Below, in pieces: positions 17,836 to 24,518 of a DNA stretch of 52,798 nucleotides. The notes beneath the pieces were generated by a model. The model made no database searches, was not told where the DNA came from, and saw only the letters and a program-made list of their open reading frames with translations. Position numbers and translations under genes: made by a program. The DNA comes from Chitinophagaceae bacterium (lineage in GTDB: Bacteria; Bacteroidota; Bacteroidia; Chitinophagales; Chitinophagaceae), in contig JADKAZ010000009.1 of assembly GCA_016719015.1 (NCBI GenBank), forward strand, positions 1 through 52,798, in the 5' to 3' direction. How positions within the stretch are numbered: the first letter of the stretch is position 1; every line of letters starts with the position of its first letter.

Positions 17836-18621
17836 TTATTTTAACTCAGTAATAAAATTCTCAAAAGCCTTCCCCGGATGTTCTTCCTTCATAAAATTCT
17901 CCCCGATCAAAAATCCTTTGAACCCGGCATTGCGCAAAGTTACGATTGCATCAATGCTGCTGATACCACTTTCTGCAATCGCCGGTTTCCCTGCTGGAAT
18001 CTTACCCACCAGTTGCAATGAGGTGTTAATATTCACTTCAAAGGTTTTCAGGTTACGGTTATTCACACCTACCATATCCACTTCATCACATATATGATCC
18101 AGCTCTTCCTCGTTATGTATTTCCAGAATTGATTCAAGACCAATACTCTTTGTATAAGTGGCCAGTTCTTTCACTTCCGTCGGAGATAAACAGGCAGCAA
18201 TCAACAAAATCACATCGGCACCAAATGCTTTGGCTTCAGCTATCTGCCATTTGTCAATAATAAAATCTTTGCGTAGCACCGGTATATCTGTTATCACTTT
18301 TGTTTGTATCAAATCATCCAGATCACCGCCAAAGAACTCGTCGTCAGTTAATACAGAAATACCGGCAGCACTTTTATTATAAGCAGACACCACCGGCTCC
18401 ACTTCCAGTTCTTTGGATTTAAACCATCCTTTGCTGGGGCTTTTTCTTTTAAACTCTGCAATGATTCCGGTACTTCCTGGCAGCAATAAACTTTGAACCA
18501 ATGACCGGTTGCTTATCTGCCAGAAAAAACCATCCCTCTCAAACCGTTCGATACTGCTCATCGGTTTGAATTTTTCTACTTCTTTTCTTTTAGCAGCAAC
18601 AATAGTTTCTAAAATATCCAT
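17836..18621 (-). CDS. trpC: Indole-3-glycerol phosphate synthase
   Basis: A 261-residue monofunctional IGPS that closes the indole ring of CdRP. AEFKRKSPSKGWF carries the catalytic Lys and substrate-binding Ser, SVLTDDEFFGG and PVLRKDFIIDKWQI carry the general acid Lys, and VNNRNLKTFEV, AESGI and GFLIGENFMKEEHPG complete the barrel. There is no fusion with TrpF. A gap of about 80 bp to trpF contains the phrase CTTTTTGTCTTTGTGGG, a sequence type often dispersed in this group of genomes. Confidence 0.96.
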   Translation of the reverse strand: MDILETIVAAKRKEVEKFKPMSSIERFERDGFFWQISNRSLVQSLLLPGSTGIIAEFKRKSPSKGWFKSKELEVEPVVSAYNKSAAGISVLTDDEFFGGDLDDLIQTKVITDIPVLRKDFIIDKWQIAEAKAFGADVILLIAACLSPTEVKELATYTKSIGLESILEIHNEEELDHICDEVDMVGVNNRNLKTFEVNINTSLQLVGKIPAGKPAIAESGISSIDAIVTLRNAGFKGFLIGENFMKEEHPGKAFENFITELK

Positions 18622-18666
18622 CGCATCAATTTCGAATTAATAATGAACCTCCAAATAATCGGATTT

Positions 18667-18693
18667 AAAAGTCTCCCTTGGAGGATTTAGGGG
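18667..18693. repeat. Palindromic dispersed repeat, divergent copy between trpD and trpC
   Basis: AAAAGTCTCCCTTGGAGGAT followed by TTAGGGG is a shortened version of the 34-bp unit found at 15413 and 15906, with arms CTCC/GGAG. Confidence 0.65.
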
Positions 18694-18697
18694 TTAC

Positions 18698-19690
18698 TCA
18701 TTGTATAGACATCAGTTTTTGTAATGATTGATTGGCCTTTCCACTTTCCAAACTTTCCACCGCTGCATTATAGGCATCATCGTAACTCCTGAAATTACCG
18801 GTGCAATGTAATGCCATAGCCGCATTGGCCAGCACTACTGCATTTTGAGCCCAGGTTCCTTCCCCTTTTAATATGTTGATAAAAATCTTTGCTGCATCTT
18901 CGACTGTATTTCCACCGCTGATGTCAGCCGCCATTACCATTCGTTTTCCTAATTGCTCCGGTGTCATTATTCTTTCGCCTTCATTGGTTATTACTTTGGT
19001 GTCATTCGTAAGTGATATTTCATCATACCCATCCAGGCTATGAATAATTGTAAATGGTTTGCCACTCAATTGCAAAAGGTAATTATAAATTCTTGCCATC
19101 TCCAAACTATACACTCCAACCAATTGATATTTTGGATGAGCCGGATTGGCCATCGGACCCAGCATATTAAAAAAAGTCCGCATGGCAAGATTTTTTCTTA
19201 TCGGCCCTACTGATTTCAACGCCGGATGAAATAAGGGTGCATGTAAAAAACAAATATAAGCCTGCTCAATTTCATTTTTTAATTTCCCATTATCGGTACT
19301 GAATTTATAACCCAACTGTTCCATCACATTGGACGAACCACTTATAGAAGATGCACCATAGTTGCCATGCTTAGCTACTTTTTGCCCTGTACCGGCTACT
19401 ATAAAACATGCCAGTGTTGAAATATTAAAAGTATTTTTCCCGTCACCACCAGTACCCACAATGTCTATTGAATCAAACTCATTCAAATCTGCTTTTACAC
19501 ATAATTCTAATAAGGCATCCTGGAAACCCTGTAATTCTTCGATGGTTATGCTGCGCATCAGGTACACCGTCATAAATGCTGTTACTTCATGTTCGTTGTA
19601 TAGGCCTTTACCGATGTTGACTAACACATCTTTCGCTGAAGCTCTTGTCAACGTTTTGTGCTCGAATAAATATTGTAAAATCTTCTTCAT
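18698..19690 (-). CDS. trpD: Anthranilate phosphoribosyltransferase
   Basis: A 330-residue enzyme that transfers phosphoribosyl from PRPP to anthranilate. The PRPP-binding DIVGTGGDGKNTFNIST, the KHGNYGASSISGSSNVMEQL block, the substrate-binding HPALKSVGPIRKNLAMRTF and LGPMANPAH, and HSLDGYDEIS are all intact. A dispersed palindromic repeat ends immediately upstream of the ATG, so GGGGT directly precedes the start codon. The downstream end is followed by another repeat before trpC. Confidence 0.95.
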   Translation of the reverse strand: MKKILQYLFEHKTLTRASAKDVLVNIGKGLYNEHEVTAFMTVYLMRSITIEELQGFQDALLELCVKADLNEFDSIDIVGTGGDGKNTFNISTLACFIVAGTGQKVAKHGNYGASSISGSSNVMEQLGYKFSTDNGKLKNEIEQAYICFLHAPLFHPALKSVGPIRKNLAMRTFFNMLGPMANPAHPKYQLVGVYSLEMARIYNYLLQLSGKPFTIIHSLDGYDEISLTNDTKVITNEGERIMTPEQLGKRMVMAADISGGNTVEDAAKIFINILKGEGTWAQNAVVLANAAMALHCTGNFRSYDDAYNAAVESLESGKANQSLQKLMSIQ

Positions 19691-19717
19691 ACCCCTGTCC
19701 CCTAAAGGGGAACTTAG
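19691..19717. repeat. Palindromic dispersed repeat, copy at the trpD start
   Basis: CCCCTGTCCCCTAAAGGGGA followed by ACTTAG shares the CCCCTAAAGGGG core with the 34-bp units. It abuts the trpD start codon. Confidence 0.7.
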
Positions 19718-19780
19718 TTTTGTCGTTAATAATTTTTTTAACCCACGTTTTTAGTAAACAAATTGGCTTTTTAGTTCCCT

Positions 19781-19808
19781 AAAGCTCCCTTTAAGGGATT
19801 GGGGGCTT
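19781..19808. repeat. Palindromic dispersed repeat, copy at the trpG end
   Basis: AAAGCTCCCTTTAAGGGATT followed by GGGGGCTT. On the coding strand it supplies the last codons of the fused TrpG domain (Lys-Pro-Pro-Ile-Pro-stop). Confidence 0.65.
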
Positions 19809-21839
19809 CAACCAGTTTCGTAAAATTGCTTCCCCTAAGGGTGTCAGCACACTTTCCGGATGAAACTGTACACCCTGCACATCATATTTTTTATGCTGCA
19901 ATGCCATGATGTAATTATTTTCATCTCTTGCAGTGACTTCCAACTCCGCTGGAAAGTTTTCATCTGCAATGATCCAGCTGTGATAACGGCCTGCTTCTAC
20001 TATTTCTGGCAATCCTTCAAACAAAGCCGGCTTCTTAGTTGCATCAATTTTTATAGGCGTTGCTACACCATGATACACGGTTGAAAGATTTGTCAACGTT
20101 CCGCCAAACGCCTGTCCTATAGCCTGGTGTCCCAAACAAACACCCAGAATTGACTTTGTTGCAGCGTATTCTTTTATTAATGGCAACAACAGCCCTGCTT
20201 CCTCTGGTATACCCGGACCGGGAGATAAAATAATTTTATCATACTCCTTTACTTTCTCTAGTGCAATCTGGTCGTTACGATATACATCCACTTTGGTATG
20301 TGTTATCTTCTCCACGAGGTGAACAAGATTATAAGTGAATGAATCGTAATTATCGAATACTAAAATTTTCATAATTAAATCTTCTGCGGAGGGATTTAGG
20401 GAGGCCGCCAACTCAATTGCTTTTTTTAAGGCTCCTAATTTATTATTCACTTCCTGCAATTCACTTTCCGGGTCACTGGCTGCCACCACCCCGGCACCTG
20501 CCTGATATGTAAGTGTATTATTCCTGCTTAAAAATGTTCGTATCATAATAGCATGGTTGCAACTGCCATCAAAACCCATAAATCCGATGGCACCACCATA
20601 ATAACTTCTGGCTGTTGGTTCATATACATCAATAAGACTGATAGATTTAAACTTGGGTGCTCCGCTCAATGTACCTGCCGGGAATGTTTTGGCCACTAAT
20701 TCAAAAGGATTACTGCCGGCTTTCACTCTTCCGGCTACTTCACTCACCAAATGAATAACATGAGAAAAAAATTGTACTTGCTTATAATGAGTAACTTCAA
20801 CATCATCACACACACGGCTTAAATCATTTCTTGCTAAATCCACCAGCATTACATGCTCTGCATTTTCTTTTTTATCATTTAATAATGCTTCAGTGGCTAT
20901 TTTATCTGCCTCATCATCGCCGGTTCTCTTAAAAGTACCAGCTATAGGATGAACGACTGCCTTTCCCCGTCCGACCGGGTCACCCGGGCGGGCATTTTGT
21001 ATCACCAGCTGTGCTTCCGGCGATGAGCCCATCAGTTTATAATCGCCATAATCAAAGAAAAATAAATACGGCGATGGGTTTATACTCCGCAAAGCCCTGT
21101 ACACATTGAACTCATCCCCCGTAAACTGCTGCTGAAATCTTCTGCTCAATACAATCTGGAATACATCACCCCGGTGGCAACTGGCAATTCCTTTTTTCAC
21201 CATCTCCTTATAATCTTCATCGGTGATGTTTGAACTTTCTTCTCCTTTAGCACAAAACGGATAAACAGGAATATCCTTACTTTTTATCAACGACTCTACA
21301 ACTGCTACATCGCTTTCTATTCCATTTATTTTGTTTTCGCAAATAAACAACTCGTCTTTAAAATGATTAATGGCAATTACATATTGATAAAGTCTGTATC
21401 GCATGAGAGGGATACCAGTTGTGAGTTGTGAGTGGCGGGTTGCCAGGCTTACAGTATCAAAAAACTGTACGGCATCATAGGTAGTATATCCAAAAAGTCC
21501 TTGTGCAAATTTTACTTCTTTGGTTTCGCTTTTTTCTATGTCAAACTTTTGCATAAAATCCCAAAGCAGCTTCGGCACTTCGTAGGTATTTTTCAACGCC
21601 AACTTTTCCGGTTTTTGTCCGGGTAGTTTGAACTCTATACTTTCTTTTGAAATTATTTCTATCCCAGCTATTGCATTAATACAGATAAACGAATAGCTGT
21701 TCTCCGAAGAGTGATGGTCGGTGCTTTCCAGCAATATGGTATCCCGGAACCTGTCCCGCAGACGCAAATAAATACTCACGGGTGTGAACACATCCGCCAG
21801 CATTCTTTTACAAGTAGTAGTAATTTCTATTTTCCCCAT
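19791..21839 (-). CDS. trpE-trpG: Anthranilate synthase, TrpE-TrpG fusion
   Basis: One 682-residue frame carries both subunits of anthranilate synthase. Residues 1 to about 478 are TrpE: QIVLSRRFQQQFTGDEFNVY, INPSPYLFFFDYG, SSPEAQLV, IAGTFKRTGDDEAD, EHVMLVDLARNDLSRVC, PAGTLSGAPK. Met490 to 682 is a complete TrpG glutaminase: VFDNYDSFTYNLVH, the nucleophile Cys in GVCLGHQAIGQAF, and the catalytic HPE in GVQFHPESV. The link (ASLNPSAEDLI, 479-489) is encoded by a palindromic repeat at 20376-20406, and Met490 still looks like a native TrpG start. In most related bacteria trpE and trpG are separate. It is the first enzyme gene after the attenuator. Confidence 0.94.
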   Translation of the reverse strand: MGKIEITTTCKRMLADVFTPVSIYLRLRDRFRDTILLESTDHHSSENSYSFICINAIAGIEIISKESIEFKLPGQKPEKLALKNTYEVPKLLWDFMQKFDIEKSETKEVKFAQGLFGYTTYDAVQFFDTVSLATRHSQLTTGIPLMRYRLYQYVIAINHFKDELFICENKINGIESDVAVVESLIKSKDIPVYPFCAKGEESSNITDEDYKEMVKKGIASCHRGDVFQIVLSRRFQQQFTGDEFNVYRALRSINPSPYLFFFDYGDYKLMGSSPEAQLVIQNARPGDPVGRGKAVVHPIAGTFKRTGDDEADKIATEALLNDKKENAEHVMLVDLARNDLSRVCDDVEVTHYKQVQFFSHVIHLVSEVAGRVKAGSNPFELVAKTFPAGTLSGAPKFKSISLIDVYEPTARSYYGGAIGFMGFDGSCNHAIMIRTFLSRNNTLTYQAGAGVVAASDPESELQEVNNKLGALKKAIELAASLNPSAEDLIMKILVFDNYDSFTYNLVHLVEKITHTKVDVYRNDQIALEKVKEYDKIILSPGPGIPEEAGLLLPLIKEYAATKSILGVCLGHQAIGQAFGGTLTNLSTVYHGVATPIKIDATKKPALFEGLPEIVEAGRYHSWIIADENFPAELEVTARDENNYIMALQHKKYDVQGVQFHPESVLTPLGEAILRNWLKPPIP
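20376..20406. repeat. Palindromic repeat forming the TrpE-TrpG linker
   Basis: TAAATCTTCTGCGGAGGGAT followed by TTAGGGAGGCC contains facing AAATC/GATTT arms and belongs to the same broad family as the other repeats in the operon. It contains no stop codon in the trpE frame. Confidence 0.7.
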
Positions 21840-21840
21840 G

Positions 21841-21880
21841 CCCCAAAAAATTTAAAACCCCGAACATTTCTGCCGGGGCC
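21841..21880 (-). terminator. trp operon attenuator hairpin
   Basis: On the minus strand GGCCCCG, an 11-base loop and CGGGG are followed by TTTTAAATTTTTT, a Rho-independent terminator placed just before the trpE start codon. Its 5' arm (GGCCCC, 21875-21880) is also complementary to GGGGC overlapping the end of the leader peptide gene (21917-21921), giving a competing antiterminator. Confidence 0.85.
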
Positions 21881-21911
21881 TGGATATATTTAAATAAATA
21901 TAGTTATAACA

Positions 21912-21968
21912 TCACAGCCCCTTTAGAGTTGTATGCCACCACCATATATTATTGTTTGTAATTCTCAT
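21912..21968 (-). CDS. trpL: trp operon leader peptide
   Basis: An 18-codon open frame on the minus strand, MRITNNNIWWWHTTLKGL, with three consecutive tryptophan codons at positions 9-11, located about 70 bp upstream of trpE and just ahead of the terminator hairpin. A ribosome stalled at the Trp codons leaves GGGGC at the end of the frame free to pair with the terminator's 5' arm. A ribosome that reaches the stop codon covers it and lets the terminator form. This matches the classical translation-coupled attenuation logic. It is too short for ordinary gene finders. Confidence 0.85.
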   Translation of the reverse strand: MRITNNNIWWWHTTLKGL

Positions 21969-21975
21969 TCTGCCA

Positions 21976-21983
21976 CAAATATA
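21976..21983 (-). promoter_or_regulatory. Probable trp promoter -7 box
   Basis: On the minus strand TATATTTG matches the Bacteroidota -7 consensus TAnnTTTG, 7 bp before the trpL ATG. Transcription would start very near the leader start codon. A clear -33 box is not obvious. Confidence 0.55.
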
Positions 21984-22027
21984 AAGGCAAAGTGGCCAGT
22001 TTCACCATTTATTTTTAAATTTATCTC

Positions 22028-22792
22028 ATGAAATTTTCCGCCGCCGTCGCCCTTTCTTTTATCAGTCTGTCTGCCGTTGCAAAAGGTACCCCATCTGATA
22101 CAAGCATCAACGGTGTTGCTGTAATATTTTCCTATTCAACCTCCATTTTTCCCGTCTCGTGGCAGGCCCCGCCAATAAATGCAAAAGGAAAACCGCTAAC
22201 AGCTTCTGAGATTCCACGGTGCAAAACAGTTATGATAAAAGCTCTTGAAAAATATCCTGCGGGAGCATTAAAAAATGAATTAACAGCCGTTTATTTTTTG
22301 AAATCGATGGCCTTTTATGATGTGGGATATGGGGGCACCAATTCAACAGATAATTTGTACCTGACCAATGATGGTGCAGCAAAAGGTTATACCAGTCTTT
22401 ACCTGGAGCAGACATTCCACCACGAATACTCCAGTATTCTGTACCGCAATCATCCGACTTACTTAAATGAGACAGCTTGGAAAAATGCAAATATCGATAG
22501 CTTTGATTATAACGATCCTGAAAATGGTGTCGGTGCTATCCGCAATAATGAATCATCTCAGGACCTTGATCAGGAATTATGTAAAAAAGGATTTCTTACT
22601 CAATACTCCTTATCCGGCTTAGAAAACGACATTAACACTTTTGCACAAAATATGTTTAGCCCCTCGCCGGGTTTTTGGGAAATTGTTGATCGTTTTCCCA
22701 GAATCAATAAAAAATTACAATTGCTCATTGCCTTTTATAATAAGATTGATCCCCTATTTACTGAAGAATACTTCAGAAAACTAATAAAATAA
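22028..22792 (+). CDS. Putative exported zinc metallopeptidase-like protein
   Basis: A 254-residue protein with a signal peptide (MKFSAAVALSFISLSAVAKG). The central segment LEQTFHHEYSSILYRNHP contains HHExxxxL, resembling the HExxH-type zinc sites of the Bacteroidota putative zinc-binding metallopeptidases (Peptidase_Mx1-like), though the second zinc histidine of HExxH is not present at the usual place. The C-terminal half (GFWEIVDRFPRINKKLQLLI, YFRKLI) also fits that group. It is divergent from the trp operon and 5 bp upstream of a GNAT-like gene. Confidence 0.55.
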   Translation: MKFSAAVALSFISLSAVAKGTPSDTSINGVAVIFSYSTSIFPVSWQAPPINAKGKPLTASEIPRCKTVMIKALEKYPAGALKNELTAVYFLKSMAFYDVGYGGTNSTDNLYLTNDGAAKGYTSLYLEQTFHHEYSSILYRNHPTYLNETAWKNANIDSFDYNDPENGVGAIRNNESSQDLDQELCKKGFLTQYSLSGLENDINTFAQNMFSPSPGFWEIVDRFPRINKKLQLLIAFYNKIDPLFTEEYFRKLIK

Positions 22793-22797
22793 TTCTC

Positions 22798-23085
22798 ATG
22801 CTGGTTCAACATAAAAAAAATAATGGTAAGGGGTTTTTTTATATAGGAGAGGAAGATAACAGGCTCGCTGAAATAACCTATACCATGCCCTCCCCTGTCA
22901 AAATGATTATTGACCATACTGAAGTAAGTGATGAGCTCAGGGGAAAGAATGCCGGCTATGAATTAGTAGCTGCCGCTGTTGAATACGCAAGGGCAAATAG
23001 CATAAAAATAATTCCACTTTGTCCTTATGCTGATTCCGTATTTAAAAAGAAAACGGAGTTTCACGATGTATTGTCTCAAACTTAA
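22798..23085 (+). CDS. GNAT-like N-acetyltransferase (YjdJ type)
   Basis: A 95-residue minimal GNAT domain of the PF14542 type. GFFYIGEEDNRLAEITYTM is the substrate-side hairpin, HTEVSDELRGKNAGYELVAA is the acetyl-CoA-binding motif with R-G-K-N-A-G, and IIPLCPYADSVFKKK is the characteristic C-terminal CPY motif. Such small proteins are widespread; the substrate is unknown. It starts 5 bp after the preceding gene and ends 8 bp before the amidohydrolase gene, so the three likely form one transcript. Confidence 0.85.
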   Translation: MLVQHKKNNGKGFFYIGEEDNRLAEITYTMPSPVKMIIDHTEVSDELRGKNAGYELVAAAVEYARANSIKIIPLCPYADSVFKKKTEFHDVLSQT

Positions 23086-23093
23086 ATTTTTAT

Positions 23094-24362
23094 ATGAGAA
23101 AAATATTTCTTCTTGCTACATTAATACTAACAGTATTCTTTTCTACTGCTCAGACATCTGACAGTTACATTCTGCTTAAACCTGACAGGGTTTTTGATGG
23201 TACTGCAATGCAAGCCGGGTGGGTGGTACTCGTAAAAAATAATATTATTGAGCAGGCAGGTGCTATGACTTTTAAGCTACCGGCCGGAACACAAATAATG
23301 GAACTAAAGGGCCAAACATTATTGCCCGGTTTGATTGAAGGCCATTCACATCTTTTTCTTCATCCCTATAATGAAACATCCTGGGATGACCAGGTATTAA
23401 AAGAAGCAAGAGCAGAAAGAACGGCTAGAGCCACTAATCATGCTAAGGCAACTTTGATGGCAGGTTTTACAACAGTAAGAGATTTGGGAACAGAAGGTGC
23501 CATGTATGATGATGCAGGATTGAAAAAATCCATTGAAAAAGGAGTCGTACCCGGCCCAAGAATGATCGTAGCCACAAGAGCTATTGTTGCTAAAGGAAGC
23601 TATGGACCAAAAAGTCAGAGTCCGGATGTTGAATTACCACAAGGTGCAGAAGAAGTTGCAGGGCTCGAAGAATTAAGCAAAGCAATACGATCGCAAATAG
23701 GACATGGTGCTGACCTCATTAAAGTATATGCTGACTACAGTTTTGGCCCCAATGGTGAAGTACAACCGACTTTTAGTGAACTGGAGTTGACCTGGCTGGT
23801 GGGCAATACGGTAAGCAGTGGAAGAAAAACAGTTGCCCATGCCACCTCTCCGGAAGGAATGAAAAGAGCCATAAATGCAGGTGTAACTACTATTGAACAT
23901 GGCGACAATGGTACAGAAGAAGTTTTTAAGATCATGAAAGAAAAAGGCGTTGCCCTATGCCCTACTCTTGCAGCAGGCGATGCTATTTCACAATACAGAG
24001 GCTGGAGAAAAGGAATTGACCCCGAACCAGAACGTATCAGCACCAAGAAAAAAACTTTTGCTTTAGCACTAAAAGCCGGTGTTACCATTTGTATGGGTGG
24101 CGACGTAGGAGTATACACTCATGGCGACAATGCAAGAGAAATGGAACTGATGGTTGAATATGGGATGAAGCCGACCGAAGTTTTACAATCAGCCACCTCT
24201 GTTAATGCAACAGTGTTTGGATATGCTGATAAAATTGGCAGCATCAAAAAAGGAATGCTTGCGGATTTGATTACAGTAGAGGGAGATCCATCTGTTGATA
24301 TTAAAAATATCAGGAAAATAAAAATGGTAATGAAAGATGGGAAGGTTTATGTAAAACCATAA
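23094..24362 (+). CDS. Exported amidohydrolase (imidazolonepropionase-like)
   Basis: A 422-residue metal-dependent hydrolase of the amidohydrolase superfamily with a signal peptide (MRKIFLLATLILTVFFSTAQ). The metal-binding HSH is in LIEGHSHLFLHPYN, the probable carboxylated Lys is in LIKVYADYSFG, the next histidines are in VAHATSPEG and TIEHGDNG, and the final Asp region is MGGDVGVYTHGDNAREM. The C-terminal SATSVNATVFGYADKIGSIK closes the composite beta sandwich. Relatives are often annotated as Xaa-Pro dipeptidase or imidazolonepropionase-like; the true substrate cannot be told. It acts in the periplasm. Confidence 0.88.
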   Translation: MRKIFLLATLILTVFFSTAQTSDSYILLKPDRVFDGTAMQAGWVVLVKNNIIEQAGAMTFKLPAGTQIMELKGQTLLPGLIEGHSHLFLHPYNETSWDDQVLKEARAERTARATNHAKATLMAGFTTVRDLGTEGAMYDDAGLKKSIEKGVVPGPRMIVATRAIVAKGSYGPKSQSPDVELPQGAEEVAGLEELSKAIRSQIGHGADLIKVYADYSFGPNGEVQPTFSELELTWLVGNTVSSGRKTVAHATSPEGMKRAINAGVTTIEHGDNGTEEVFKIMKEKGVALCPTLAAGDAISQYRGWRKGIDPEPERISTKKKTFALALKAGVTICMGGDVGVYTHGDNAREMELMVEYGMKPTEVLQSATSVNATVFGYADKIGSIKKGMLADLITVEGDPSVDIKNIRKIKMVMKDGKVYVKP

Positions 24363-24518
24363 GTAATTCTTCTTGTCTTTCTGCTTACCAGCAAAATAGT
24401 CACATCAGCATTGTTTTTCATATCAGGATGCCGGTTAAATAGCCAATGAGAACTTTTTCCATTAACGGTTTTTCCAACAGCCATTACTTACTTATCTTGA
24501 ACAACTAAAATTTCTGTC

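Noticed and set aside
22028..22792. Classical HExxH metallopeptidase
   Set aside because: The motif is HHExxxxL rather than a full HExxH, so a firm peptidase call is not justified and only a tentative one is given.
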